Assembly: GCF_020382885.2 (NCBI RefSeq)
Contig: NC_058511.1
Coordinates: 106,001 to 170,000 of the forward strand
Source: Scatophagus argus
Lineage: Eukaryota > Chordata > Actinopteri > Scatophagidae
Length of the DNA stretch: 64,000 nt
Direction of reading: 5' to 3'
Shown here: one piece after another, positions 30,608 to 45,600 of the stretch
Layout: each line of letters begins with the position of its first letter
Numbering within the stretch: the stretch's first letter is position 1
Notes under the pieces: model-generated
The model's input: only the letters and a program-made list of their open reading frames with translations
Told to the model about the DNA's origin: nothing
The model's database searches: none
Translations under genes and position numbers: made by a program

Positions 30608-33600
30608 TCACGAGTGGCCGATTTTAAAAAGTACTTCGCACATGATGGCCGCCACCGAGGAGTTGAGGGCGGCCGACAGCGAGATGTCCAGCAGCCGGCT
30701 CTCGTACAGAACAAACTCCGTCCGGTTCTCCTCCACCCTTGCCATGGCCAGCAGTGCCTTAGCGGCGCGGCACATCATGTTGATGCTGGGCGGCTCCGGT
30801 GTGGCGGCGGCGTGCAGCATGCTGTGTGAGCTCTGCTGGTACTGAGCCATGGCCACACTGTCCTCCAGGAAGCCGATCAGCGTTCCCACGCTGCCTTTCT
30901 GCAGGGCGACGGCACGCGCTGCCGTGGGGTCACCCTGTGCCAGGTTGGACAGGACAGCCACCGCCATCTCCCGACACACCTGGCTCTTCCTCTCTCCTAT
31001 GAGGCGCACCAGCGTGGCATAGAGCTTCTGCTGGCGGCTGAAGGGCGGCGTGGCGAGCAGCAGGTCCACGTTGCAGTCCTGGATGCTCAGCTTGCAGAGA
31101 CACTCCAGAACGAGTCTCTGAGGGCTAAGCGAGGAGGAGCCTCCCGCCGAGGAGAAGGGGTCCTGGGCCTCAGCTGACGGGCACACCATCCAGTGCAGCA
31201 GCCCGTCCAGGATGGGCAGGCAGATGCTCTCGGGGTAAAGCGACAGGTCCAGCTGGCCCGACATGTTGGCCAGCGTCACCAGCGTGTTCTCCCTGAGCGC
31301 CGCCAGGCAGTCCCACCACCACTCGTCCCGGCTGCAGGCCAGTCCCTGCTCCTCCTCCCGCTGGTAGCTGGGTGGCATTCGTTTCCTGTGGGGGTGGTGG
31401 TGGTGCAGCAGCACCAGCCGGCCCAGGATCAGCACCAGGCCCGGGTGCCTCGACATGTCTGCGTCATTGCCGGGGACGAAGGAGAGGCTGCGAACGATGT
31501 TTGAGATGCAGACGCTGCGTCTGGCCAGAGAATCCTGCAAGGACTCGGCCGTCGACAGCGGAGCCTCGTCCCAGCAGCGAGGCTCGTCCTCCAGTGGGCT
31601 GATGGGACCATGAGCCGGTGACCTCTGACCTCCGACCTCCGACAGGGAGCCTGGAGAGGAGACAGAGTGCTGTGAGGGGTCCAATTTATAAATAGACGAG
31701 CTGCATTAAAGGAACAGTTCACCTGTTTTTACAGTTGATAAACTGGCATCAGGCTGCTCAGACTAAATCCTCATTAAACAGAAAGGGGACCACGTGGAAG
31801 TTGCACCTCCTCTGTCCTCCTCCTCCTCCCACCTACTTGTTCCTCCCTCCCTCCTCCTTCTCCCATCCCTCCCTCCTCCTCCAGGTCTTTACCTTCTTGG
31901 GTTTCCAGTGGTCTCTCCTCATTAGTTTGCAGGTTCTTCTCCACTCCTCCCTCAGCTTCCTGCTGCCTGCCACCACCTCCCTCTCTCTCCTGACTCCACC
32001 CTTCGTCTCCTCTGTCTCTCTCCGCCCTCTCCACTGGGGTGTTTGTGTGGCTGGACTCTCCTGTCTGGATGTGAGCCGTGGAGTCTCCTCCTCCAGCCTT
32101 CCAGTGCAGGAGGCCGCTGATGAAGCTGTTTGGTCTGCTGAGCTCAGCCCAGCGCTCTTCCACCTCCTCCCACTCCTCGCCCTTCTCCTCCACCCTGACT
32201 GGCAGCTTGTCGTACTTGCTGGTCTGTTTGGGTCGCAGATCTTCCTGCTCCTGGTTCTCTTTCTCTTCCTCCACCTCCTTTTTTAAAACAGGATCTTTAA
32301 CGTCCTCATCGTCAGTGTCAGGTGCAGCTCTGAGCAGCTGTGACGTCATCTCCACCTCCTCCGCCGACCTCCTCAGTACACTCTGGTCCTCAGCTGATTT
32401 GCTGTTAGAATTAGAGGCGGCAGATGGTTGCTCCTTCAGCAATTCCTCCTCCTCGGTTGGGTAGAGCAGGTTTCTCTGGACCTCCGTTCCCACCTCGTAC
32501 TCCTCCAGGATGCCGAAGATCTGGATGAGGCAGCGGCGGTAATACTCGACGATGAGCTCGAGGAAGCCAGGCAGCTGCAGAAGGACAGAAAGAGATCAGC
32601 TGCTTCATCACTTCTTACGAATACGCATTTAACATTTGTGTCTGATTCTCTGCTACGTCATCCAGAGTCCCTGAAACCCTCTAGTCCTGTTTGGACTGAC
32701 TGACTGACTGTGTGTGCGTGTGTGTGTCTGACCTGTGAGAGGCTAAAGGAGCCCACAGTGCTGTCATCATACAGCAGGATGTTGATGGTGTCCAGAGCCC
32801 AGGTGCTCTCAGCTAACAGGCCAGACTTCAGTGACATCATCACTCGCCATGCCTCCGGGGTTCCTGATTGGACGAGTTGAATAACAGGGCGTATGAACTA
32901 CTGAGACCTGATTCAGACCTGTATCTGTTGTTGGTCTGTCACTAAAGACGATGCCAGATAACAGTGCGTGTGAGTATGTGTGTTGCCTCACCGATGTCCT
33001 TGGCAGCGAGTCTGCGTCGTGGCTTCAGTTTGGGGGGCGTGGCCTCCACAGTGCCAGGGGTAAAGGTGATCTCTCTGTGGATGAAGTGAAGGCCCTGAGC
33101 GGGTGGGGGTCCAGGAGGGACACCAGGGTGTCCCGGCTTCTTCATCGAGGGCAGGTAGGGGCCACTGTTGGGAGACAGAGAACCCCCCAAAGGCCGGGGA
33201 AAGGAGGAGGGGCTGTGAGAGCGGGTCACATGGTTAGAGGCGGTGGGCGTGGCCTGAAAGGAAGAGGGGGGCGGTCTGGAAGGCAGAGGGGGCATGGAAG
33301 GGGTGGAGGAAGAAGAGGAGTTGGGGGGGTACGGTGGCTGGCGCTGTCCGGCATGACTCGAAAGCCACTGACTGTCCTGGGGGGCCCTGCCCTCCTGGTC
33401 CTCTGCTCGGCCTATACCAGGGTAGGGGGGCCCCTGGCTCTGCCGGCTGTATGTGTAGCCCATGTCTGTCCTGGGGTGCCACATGTTGGCCTGCGGCCCC
33501 TCTCCAGGGGCCCCGGCCATCGCCGTTGGACCTGAGCCCATCATGCCGTGCTGTGCCGAACCCTGTCGCTCCCGTGGGTACGGATAGGGGTACTGGCCCT

Positions 33601-36600
33601 GGACAGGCCGCCGCTCAGGGCCCATGTAGCCCCCACCCCCTCCACCGTAGGGGCTGAACATGTCGGGCTGCTGAGAGCCAAACTGCTGCGCAGCAAAGGC
33701 TTCGCCCTCGTGGCGCTTGGCAGGAGGATAGAGAGCGTCCATTGGTCGCTTGTAACCCTGTAGACACAGGACAGAGAACAGCCTGAGAAGCAGCTGAGGG
33801 TCTGTGTGTCCACACCAATGGCAGAGCTCTCTGACAGGTTTATTCATCTGGTAACAGGACACACTGTGATCCTGACTGGGCAGGGATTTGTTTGGTTTGG
33901 TAACAGTGTTGTTGGAAACAACTGACTTCGAAATAGTTACATTTTGTGGCATGGGAATATGTGATTTAGTATTTTTCATGGATGAACCGCTGCTGCTTAC
34001 CTGCTGCTGAGGGTACAGGGGCTGATGGGAACTGTAGGCCATGCTGTGAGGATACTGCTGGCTGTAACCATCGTGTCCATGTCTAAAGAGAGGGAGCAGA
34101 ATTTATTTACACTTCGATGAGCCATCCACAAACTGGACAGTGAACGCACAGCCCTCCGCTCACCTCTGCTGGGGGTATCTGCTGGGGTACATCCCCGCCT
34201 CGGCTCCAGATGGACCTATGCTGTTCTGACCTCCAGGGGGCGCCATGCCTCCTTCAGGCCCCATCATATGGTCCATCCTACAAGATGGGAAAAGGTAACA
34301 TACACATTTTGCTTACTCAGTAAGACCTAAAAAGTCAGACCTGCAAGGCACAAACAAGATTTCAGGTATGAGGTCAAACAGAATTTGAAAGATGTTTGTT
34401 TTCCAGCACAGTTGTAGTCCACATCCAAAGGTCACCTCCATCAACGAGGTGGATGTGATCTGTGAGCTCCATCTCACCTCCGCTCATAGCTGGGACTGTA
34501 GGGGTACTGGGGTCGGGGACCCATCCCTGTCAGGGGCCCAGGGGGAGGCCCGCGGGGGTACATGTCCTGCATGGCACCGCCAGGCATCTGACCGGGACCA
34601 AAGGCCTCGCTGGGCCCTGGACCTGAAGCGGAACAGGCAAGGACATCTCAAAAAATGACAACTGCACTGTATCATAAAAACTGTCTGAATCAGTGAATTG
34701 TTTTATTTGCTTGTCTTTTGCTGCTGTTAACTGCCTGTAAGCAAGAAAGTCTAAAAACTAAGGGTGATGTAATGTGCGTGCAATATAAAGTAACGCAGGA
34801 GACGCTGTCAGAGCAGCAATTAAATAAAACACTTCAGGTTTTGACCATCAGGGGGCAGCAGAATGCTGAAACTAAAGGCCTGACGCTGTACAGTCCACAG
34901 CACTGGTCCTTTGCTGCACAGGTTTTCTGCATTTTGACTGGTTTCCTGGGTAGACACGCCCACCAGGACAACAAACACTGAAAACTTTAAACAAGGACTC
35001 TTCATTTACTGAAGAAACGACTTCCTGTTGATATATGCTACATTAGACTTTTAAATCTACTGATGCTCAACACGCCATTTCACATGTACACTTGGTGTGA
35101 TAACAAAGCTCTATTTGATGAGCTGAAGAGTTTGTACTATACTGCTTAAGACCACAGTAAAGAGCAAGTGGTAATGGGATCAACATGAACGTTTAGAACT
35201 TTGTAAAGACACCATCCTCTTCTCACTGCTCACCTTTCCTCGTTCCTCCATACAGGTCTTTGTTGGCATCGTACGGCACTCTTATCGAGGAGTCTGTTGG
35301 ACCTCCTCCCTGCTGACAGGGGGCGCCACCAGGTCCCAATCCTCGCTTGCTGTGGAAGGCTGGATCGCTGCCTTCAGAGAACGGGTCCTGGACGCTCACT
35401 CCTCCCATGTGCCTGACATTTAAAGCAGTGGGACCACATGAACACAAGTGAAAACATTTGGCAGTGACATGCAGATTCAGTGGTGCAGTGAACTGCTCTT
35501 CTAAAGCAACATCTGTGTGCACAGCAGTGGCCAGAAAGGCTCAGATATGCATCAAAAATGAACCTGCATGTGGCACTGAGGCTCTCCACAAACTGACAGA
35601 CATCTACTGGTTTCAGCTAAAGCTAGCTGACATGATGCACTGAATACCAGTGACTGATGGTGACAGTGATCACAGCAATCTGCAATACAGGCTAACAATC
35701 AGTTTCCTCATCACCAGAACTTATTCAAATCTTATGTAGAGTCAATACAACATGACTGAGACCTGTCAATAACATTCACTTCAGATGAGGTGTGCCACAG
35801 GGCTTCATCATGGGGCTTCTAACATTTGCTATTTTTGATCTGTTGTGTATTCCCCGTGACTCTCTCGTGATCAGCACATCTGGCATTAGTCTGTCTATTT
35901 TCTGATGGAGCAAAGAAATAAAACTGCTTTAAACCCAATCTCTTTCAAAATGTGACATTTTAGCTTCCAGCTACACATTTACAATATAAAAACACATATA
36001 CGTTGCTGTGCTTGTGAGGCCAGGTGAATTTCAGAGTTGAGCCCCTCTCCCCACCTGTTTCCAGGCTGGGGGCCCATCTGACTGTGTGGGGTGGAGGCGG
36101 GGGTCGGCGGCTTCAGGTCTCCAGGGGCCTCGGTCAAGGAGCTGCTGCTGGACTGAGGCGTGTTGGGGCCCTGTAGGGAGCCTGAATTGGCTGCAGGGGA
36201 ACAGAGCAGACAGAGAACCTGCTGAGAACCAGGGTTATGTGTCATCCTGTAACCGCACTTATTCAGACGTACGTTACGTACAAGGACAATACAAGTATTG
36301 AACACGGACATCACTGGGAATAAAAACAACCAAGTCTTCTGGACCAGACAGGCTCTTTTAGGACTTTGACAGCAGAGATCATAACAGCAGTTTCAATTCT
36401 ACATAAAGTTGGGTGTGAAGTTTTATAGTCCGACTTACACTTGATCATTACAATGTATCTACACACACTTTAGAAGCATCTTTAATCAAATACAGTATGA
36501 GAATTTATTTTTCAATTACAAGAAACAGCCAGCAGTCTGTGTGCGTTTTGATGTGGTCAGCGATGTACGAACACAGAGAGAGGCATTGTGGGAATTGGGT

Positions 36601-39600
36601 CATATTGAGGTTCCCCATCTGACTACTCACCCTGCTTCGGTTGCATAACTACGGTGTGTGTGTGTGTGTGTGTTCTGGCATCATTTAAGTCCTTTTCACA
36701 CAGAGAACCTGTAACACTGCTGCTGCTTCATCTTGTCGTCCCTCAGAGACGTCTCCGATGAAAATGTTCTTTACAGCTTCAATCTGACACAACAGGATTT
36801 TTACACAGAGTCCTGGTGTTTAATATCGCTCATCTGCTCCATACAGGAAGTGATGTCACTGCTGGAAAACAGTTGGGAGAGTAAGGATACCAACAAAGAC
36901 AAGTGTTTCGTCAGTTCTCTACAGACTTTTAGCTGAAAGACTGAATGTCTGACTTCTTACTAGAGGTGCACCGATCGCAATTTTCTTGGCCGATTCAAAT
37001 TCTGATTTTTGGGAATGTGACCTGCCAGTGCTGATCTTTGTCGATTCCAATTTTCTGAAAACATGTATAAACAAATAACTTTTTTTCAATGCAAAATTTT
37101 ACTTTCATAATGAAAGAAATTATTAAACTTCCCTCAAAATGAAGCAATAGGAAAGAGATACAAATAATTAACTGAAAATGCGCTGCACACCTTATGCCTT
37201 ATCCATACGCTTATGTTCGTAAATCCATCAGCGCTGAGGTCATTTATCACATTTCTGAGGCCTCTTGTTCATCTTCTCTCTGCTTAGTTTCTGGCTGCGG
37301 TCGGGAAGCAGGAGGGGATCTTCCTCCTGGACTGAAGAGAACTTCCTGCTTCGGGGTGAACCAGCACACAGGAGCTCTGCTTGGTCTTGAGAAGTCGTAG
37401 CGTTTATTTACAGACCAACTGTGACTTGCACTGGACATTTGCAGTCAACTCAAACTTACTGCTAACTCTGCATACTCGTCTGGTTCGCCGCTCTTTTCAG
37501 CGCTCTCATGCGTCTGCTATGTTTCCTAAAGGATCTGTGCTGCTCTGGTAACTCGATCAAACGCGAATTCCAGGATGTTCCTTGTAACTGCTTTGGGCTT
37601 TTCACTGCTCACACTGAGCAAAGCCCGGAAAGGCTGCAGGCACGTCTGGCACTGAGCTCTGGCTTCTTCATGCACAGTGAAGAACTTGTTAGCAGGTGGC
37701 TGTGACGTCACTGCGCCCTGTGCGTACAACATGTGGCACATGCGTAAAATGGACCGGCTTAGAATCAGAGATACGGGAGACGGCCCGATAACACGGAAAA
37801 CCGGGCCGCGGATTCCAGTGTCTGGTAGGTCAATTGGTGCATCTCTACTTCTTACGGTCAACCTTGTTATGGTTCATCTAATGACACTTCTGTCCTGAAT
37901 CAAGTCCAAGTGTTTGAGAAATATTTCAGGTCCAAACTTGTTAACCAGCAGGACTTCTTAATTAACGGATCACCTGAAAACCCCAGAAGAACCTCTAAGG
38001 TTAAGAGACACCTTGGGTCCCAGGTTGTTCAGTCCTGAAAGGGAACAGGTGACTCACCTGGGGAGGGAGGCTGGATCTTGGTCTGGAGCGACAGAGGTTT
38101 CTTGGTGTCTCCTGCAGGTCCCAGAGCCTCAGGCGGAGGCTCCTCCCCTCGCTCCACCTTACACTCGTAGGCAAACAGGTACTGGATGTACTGCTTTTTC
38201 AGAGAGCTGGCTGAGCTGCTGGATGTCCCCACATTCAGCTGGGAGGACAACTCCCTCCACTTCTTATTCTTATTGACCTGAGGAGGATGAGAGATTTATG
38301 CATTAAACTCATTTGTAAAAACTGAGATGTTTCTCAGTGACATGAGCCTGAACAGAATAAAAGCAGTCAAAAGACTGAAGACCACTGAAACGAATGGATT
38401 CATGGAGAGACTGAGCAGCATTAAAACCAAAGCATCACCATGGCCAGGCCTCCGATCTCTCTGACAGCCAGGTACAGTCTGCACAGATCCAGAGGCTTCT
38501 TTCCCACTGCGGGTAGGTTTGGGACGGGCGTCCCCCTCTCCTCCATGAAGGACAGGTAGCGGTCCACCCACAGCCTCCTCTCCGGCTCCGAGCCCATCTC
38601 ATACAGCCGAGTGATCTTCTCGCTGGTCATGGTGGCTGCACTGGGCTTCTGCAGAGACCGAGACCGAGACAAGACATCACGGTCAGCCTCAAGACCGACA
38701 GCAATCAAAATCACATGCACATGCATAAAAAAAATGCACCACAATCTGATTTAAAGGCGGTTTCCCACCACATCAGTGAAAGCATGTTTTAATTCAGCTT
38801 CCCTGTGCGGAGGCACAAACCCTGACAACATCATCTACAAATGTGAATACTGAGTATTTACACTGTCGTTTATTATGGAGGAGCTGTTGATCAGGTTTAC
38901 TGGGTCGCACCTGTTCGAAATGACAAAATAAACTAAATAAACTACCACTGAGCTGTTTTATTCAGCATGTTGTAGCTCTGAAGGATGGAGAACATGTTTG
39001 CTTTGTTTCTCTGAACAAGCTGAAACGTAACCAAGCAAAAATAATTTTCAAAAAGCTGAGAGCATCCAAAAGTCAAACACGTTTTATGTTTTTAAATCTG
39101 TTTCTGAGCCAGAATGCAGGGTTTATTCAGTTCTGTGTAATAACTTTTACACTCTCATCCCAATGACACAAAGCGACAGCACCACCCAGCCTCTCGTCTC
39201 AGGGTCGTACTACTACAAGAACTAATACAGTTTACTTCATACTTCAGGCAAGATCAACATCAAGCTCATTACCAAAATGACATTGATCACAGTCCCTGTC
39301 ACATGACAGCATTACATGTGAGAGGTGGCTGGACAGCACTGAGGCAAGCACGCACAAAGATGGCCGACACAGTGAGACTTCCTCATTCAAACAGGAACAG
39401 CACACAAACTTTCAGCTAACAGTGAATAACATGGAGAAAGTCTGCGATCACAGCAAGCGACAGACGTGGTAATCAATCTGTGGAGAAGCAGGAAGTGAGC
39501 TCAACCATTGATGTGTGTCACACTGCATCTTAACAACACATCTCTTTATGAAACCTCTGCCTCTGTGTGGCCTGGACTACAGCTCTGAACATGGTTTTAT

Positions 39601-42600
39601 TTTGTTGGATATGTCTCACCCCTAATGTGCACCCAACGTAGCTGAATGTACTCACACTCTCATCCACATTTTACTTTGAAAAGGCAGACCTTGCTGCGGA
39701 CCACAAAACAAAGCAGGAGGTTGAAGTTGTCTAGTGATGTTTAAAGTCCAGACCAAACTGCACTTTGATATCTTCTGCGTATTGGACATGTCCTTTAACA
39801 CACACATATTGAATATTTCAAAGACTGCATTCTTTCACAATACTGCAAAAATTAGGCACATTCTGAGTCAGAAAGATGCAGAAAAATTAGTCTATGCATT
39901 CATTACCTCCAGGCTGGATTATTGTAATTCATCATCATCAGGCTGCCCCAATAAATCTGTAATAAAGCTGTACTTGAGATTTTAGTTTTTGTTTTATCCT
40001 ATTTTTATACTCTGCACTTTTCTCCTTTCTTGGTCGGGAACACTGCATGTGCAATTGTCTGTAGAAACAAGAATTTCCCTCCAGGGATTAATAAAGGAAT
40101 TCTGATAAAGACTCTCCAGCTAATCCAAAACGCTGCAGCACAACTACTGACAAAAACCAGCATGAGAGATCATATTTAGTTAATAGTAGTAGAGTTAATA
40201 GTACCCTATTATCCCACTAGAGCTTTGCGTTCCCAAAATGCAGGGCTACTTGTGGTTCCCAGAGTCCTCAAAAGTAGATTGGGAACCAGAGTCTTTAGTT
40301 ATCAAGCTCCTCTACTATGGAACCATGTTCCAGTTTCGGTCCAGGAGGCAGACACCCTCTCTATATTTAAGAGTAGACGAAAAACCTTCCTGTTTGATAA
40401 AGCTTATAGTTAGGGCTGGTTTAGGCCGGCCCCATGTTATGCTGCTATAGGCTTAGACTGCTGGGGGCCCTCCCATGATGCACTGAGCTCTTTCTTCCTC
40501 TCCTTCTGCACACATTTATGTCCCATTAATGCATATCACTAACCCAACTTCTTCCCTGGAGTCCTTGTCGTGGATCGTGGATCCACTGTCGCCAAGTGCT
40601 TGCTCAAGGGGGAATGTTGGGCTCTCTGTATTACAATTTAATAGAGTTTGGTCTGGACCTGCTCTAATTGGAAAGTGTCATGAGATAACTTTTGTTGTGA
40701 ATTGGCGCTATATAAATAAACTGAATTGAAATCTTGAATCTGAAACATGTTGACATAAAGACCTCCTGTAGGGGACCTCCGAGTGGTTTCCCTATAAGAC
40801 ACCAGTAAAGACCGGACGTTGTCTACAGCTGCTGTGACGGAGGTCTGTGGGAGCAGAAGAGGCTTTACACCATCCGCTCCACCTCGTGTTATCAATGAGC
40901 ACAGTCCCAACAGGCTGGATGAGGAGGTGAGTCTGAAAACTGAAGCTGACGTGCTGCTCGGTCTCAGGCTAGTTTGAACTGAAATCTGCTTTTTAAATGA
41001 GAAAGTCTCACAGAAAACACAAAGGGAAACATTTACAATAACAAAAACTCAAAAAATAAAATAAAGACCAGATGCAAGCGCAGTTTTGCTTTGTCCAGTG
41101 AAGACCTCGCATATCCAAACAGTCAGATTTTGTCAAACTTAACATGATGACATCATAGTTTCAAACAGAGTAAAAGTGTGGAGTTATGAGGCCTTCACAC
41201 ATCAGCAGCAGGACACACACACACACACACAGTCAAAGTCATCACAATGACATGTATACACGTGTACACACACACAGAGATGTGCGTCTGGGTTGCACTT
41301 ACAGGGCTGGTGGACGTCTTGGACCAGGCGGGGCTGCTAATGCTATCGCTGTCCTCCCCGTGACAGGAGGACAGACTAGCTGAGCTGGGGGAAATGGGGG
41401 AGGGGGTGGGGGGCTTGGACACACACTGAGAACCGTAGCTGTCCTGTGATACAAAACACACACACACACACAACAGAGGCATGTGGTGAGGGGACGTCAG
41501 GATGGCCGAGTGGAAATTAACAAAGAAAAATGAGGGAGCACAAACACAAGTCGAAATTCACAGAGGCTGCAAGCAGGAGGCTTAAGAGCACCACCTAACT
41601 TCAGACATTAGCTTTAGCATTTAGCAGCTGGGAGCGGATGAACAGTCGGGTTAATGAGGCTTGTTAAGAAGCAGCCAGCAGGTACCTGGTTAACAACAGG
41701 TGTCTTCTTTGTTCACATCAATTCCATAAGGGTAAACCCTGCCACCTGCCAGCATCTTCAGGCAACACCATCAGGTCTTCATCAGTGATGTGCCTCATGC
41801 AGTTCCCAGTACGTGACTGGATGGCCACCAGTCAAGCCCTGAACACCTCAACTGGTACAAGCTCTTCAAAGTTATCAGACGAGTTTGACTGATCCTCATT
41901 GTAAATCAGGATTTAGGAAAATAAATTAAGACGAGTTGACTGTGCATCTTCCCTTAAACATTATTCAGTTTTCCTTTTTAATTTCTTCCTTTAATCCTAA
42001 TTCAAACATCAGGAATATAAACTCAGGTTTTCTCTACATGGCAGCACGCTGCTGCAGTCCTACACGCTTCTCTGCGCTTCCATTGGAACAGTTATCCACC
42101 CAATATCCCATAGAGACTGCCTGTCCCCCGACCACCTAAATTAATTAAATCACATACAAAAAGAGGAGTTATACATAGAAATCTAATAAAGATTAACACA
42201 TCTGACCATCACTTAATAACTTTTGAATTTGTATTATTTGACTACATACCACCAAGGAAAAACTCCTACACTGGATACCTGTCTGATAGTGCTGTAGCTA
42301 AATTTAAGGAATCAATTCTGTTGTCACTGACTTCAGTATGGTGTCCCAGTACTGCTGAACATTACAACACTAAAGAAAAGTCTTATGCCAATTGTAGGCC
42401 ACGGTATATGGTATAATACTGAGGTTCACATGTTAAAGCAAAATGTGCAAAAATTTGAGGAAATGGTGTTCCTCCAAACTCACAGAATCTCACTCAATCT
42501 GACAAGACAGTCTTATATCATATAGGAAGGCCCTACGGACTGCCAGAGCAGCCTGTTACTCCAAATGAATTGAGGATAACAAGCATAACCCCAGGTATGT

Positions 42601-45600
42601 GTTCAGCATTGTAGCCAGGCTGACAGAGAGCCATAGTGCTATTGAGCCTTGTATCCTTATGACTTCATAACCTTTTTTAATGACAAGATTTTAAACATTC
42701 AACACCTGCTGACCTCAGCTGGTACTGATCTACCATCAAACACTGGAACCTTAGAAACAGCAGCAACAACTAGATAATTATCTTCACTGCTTTTCTCTCA
42801 TTGACCCTCATCAATTAAATTCATTCATATTTTCATCTAAACCAACATGCCTCTTAGACCCCATTCCTACTAAGCTGCTCAAAGAAGCTTTACCCTTACT
42901 TAGCACCTGTAGATGTGATCAATCTGTCCCTAATAACAGGCTATGTACCCCAGTCCTTTAAAGTAGCTGTAGTCAAACCTCTCCTTAAAAAACACACACT
43001 TGACCCAGAGGTTTTGAGCAACTATAGACCAACATCTAACCTTCCATTTCTTTCCAAGATCCTTGAAAGAACAGTCGCCAATCAGCTATGTGACTTTCTA
43101 CATAGTAAGAGTTTACTTGAGGATTTCCAGTCTGGCTTTAGAGCTCATCATAGCACAGAGACGGCATTAGAAGTGCGCATATGTCGATACGTGTGCAGCC
43201 TGTTACAGACGCTCCCAATCTTTCTCACTGTTTTCTACTGTTTTTATTATATTTTCGCGACTCCTTTTACTTTCTTTTACTCTGAACTACACTGTTTTGT
43301 ACATACCTGCATTTTATATTTTCTTAAAAAATTTGAATACAGTTTTTGTAAATACCTGTACTTTGAGATTTTAGTTTTTGTTTATCCTATCTTTATTGTT
43401 TATCCTACTTTTTATACTCTGCACTTTTCTCCTTTCTTGGTCGGGGATACTGCATGTGCAACGTCTGTAAGAACAAGAATTTCCCTTCAGGGATAAATAA
43501 AGGAATTCTGATTCTGATTCTGATTCTGATTAGTCAAAGTCACAAATGACCTCCTCCTGGCATCAGACGAGGGACTTATCGCTGTCCCTGTACTCTTAGA
43601 CCTTAGTGTTGTATTTGACACCATTGACCACTCTATCTTATTGCACAGATTGAAACACTTAATTGGCATTAAAAGAACTGCATTAAGGTGGTTTCAGTCT
43701 CGCTCACACTTCGTCCCCAGACGCCTGTTTAGATCGCTCTCACCTGGGTACCACATACACCCCTCCCCCACCCACCACCTCAACGATGACCTTCACAGCT
43801 GATCAGGTGAGAAGACAGCTGCAGAGACTCTGTGCAGGCAAAGCTGCAGGCCCAGATGGTGTGAGCCCCAGGGTCCTGAAAGCCTGTGCCCCCCAGCAAA
43901 GTGGAGTACTTCATCATGTCTTCAACCTGAGTCTGAGTCTTCAGAGGGTCCCCGTGGTGTGGAAGACATCACGCTTCGTTCCTGTCCCGAAGATGCTGCG
44001 TTCCAGCGACCCCAAGGACTACAGGCCTGTGGCTCTGACATCACACATCATGAAGACCCTGGAAAGACTCGTCCTGGAACAGCTCTGGCCCATGGTCCAA
44101 CCACTTCAGGATCCCCTTCAGCTACCAGCCCCGCCTTGGAGTGGACCATCAGGCCGGCTCTGCTGGCTGAGAGGCTGACAGCGATACAGGTGGATGCCCC
44201 ACTGGTGTCCTGGATCGCAGAATATCTGACAGGCAGACCGCAGTATGTACGCCTGAAGTGCTGCTTGTCAGATGAAGTGATCAGCAACACCGGGGCTCCA
44301 CAGGGGACCGTCCTCTCTCTCTTCCTCTTCACCATTTACACCACAGATTTTAAGTACTGCACAGAGACCTGCCATCTTGAGTTTAAAATTCTCATCCTCA
44401 CATGTAAAGCCCTGAACGGTCAGGCACCATCCTATCTTAAAGAGTTGATAGTTCCCTATTATCCCACCAGAGCTTTGCGTTATCAAAATGCAGGACTACT
44501 TGTGGTTCCTTCCTTAAAAGTAGACTGGGAACCAGAGTCTTTAGTTATCAAGTTCCTCTACTATGGAACCATCTTCCGGTTTCGGTCCGGGAGGCAGACA
44601 CCCTCTCTACATTTAAGAGCAGACTGAAAACCTTGATGTTTGATAAAGCTTATAGTTAGGACTGGCCTAGCCTGGTCCCTTGTTATGCTGCTATAGGCTT
44701 TGACTGATCTCCCATGATGCACTGAGCTTCTCTCTCTCTCCTCTAACTCTCCTTCTGCACACATTTATGTCCCATTAATGCATATCACTAACCCAATTTC
44801 TTCCCTGGAGTCCTTGTGCTTTCTCGTCTCTCAGGTCCTCATGGATCATGGTTGGACCTCCTGCTGCGGTCCTGCTCGAATTTTGCGGCGATTACTACTG
44901 TTTAGTCACAATCTATTTTAATTCTATTATCACTCTGCACAGCTACTACCATCATTATTGTTACTACTATTGCTATCATAATCACCATAGTACCTTCTGT
45001 ATACTTCGTTATCATTATCTACAGTTCCAATACTTCTGGTATTATTACTGCTGCTATGCATTTCTGTTTGTGTACTTCTTTTCTCACGCCCCACGCCCCT
45101 CTATGTCTCTCTGGCTCTCTCTGAGTTGGCGAGTGAATTGGTGCTACATGAATAAACTGAACTAGATTGAAAACTGTAAAGCTGTTGTGAACTTCAACAG
45201 CCAGCTGAACTTAAAGCTTCCACCCTGCTCACATTTTCCTATTGTCTTACATCTGTTCTGAAGACTCTGTGACAGCTGACATGAAGAAAAATCTGCCAAC
45301 CTGTGGAGCGTCAAACTACAAGCTCGCTGCTGCAGCACAAAACAGGAAACAGTAAAAATCTGCAGCTCCGTCTCTACAGAGAAACACCAAGTCGAGCTGA
45401 GACACAAAGCGGCCACTTCTCATTAAGTCGTGTCACGTAACCCCGACCGCCACATCCACATCCTTCACAGATCTGTGATCAAAGCTGACTCTCCATGATT
45501 GGATAATGAGGTGAGGGAAGTCAACAGAGAGCAGCGAGGAGGAGAAACTCTCTGGCTGCTGAACTAAACAAGAGGGGGAAAAACAAGGAGAAACAAAACT

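Noticed and set aside
32951-33535. 194-codon + strand frame across arid1b exon 19
   Set aside because: Antisense shadow of a Pro/Gly/Ser-rich exon that matches ARID1B codon by codon.
41213-41230. Short (AC)n and (TG)n runs here and near 24977, 32709, 36653, 41457 and 52460 as regulatory elements
   Set aside because: Ordinary fish microsatellites with no associated motif.
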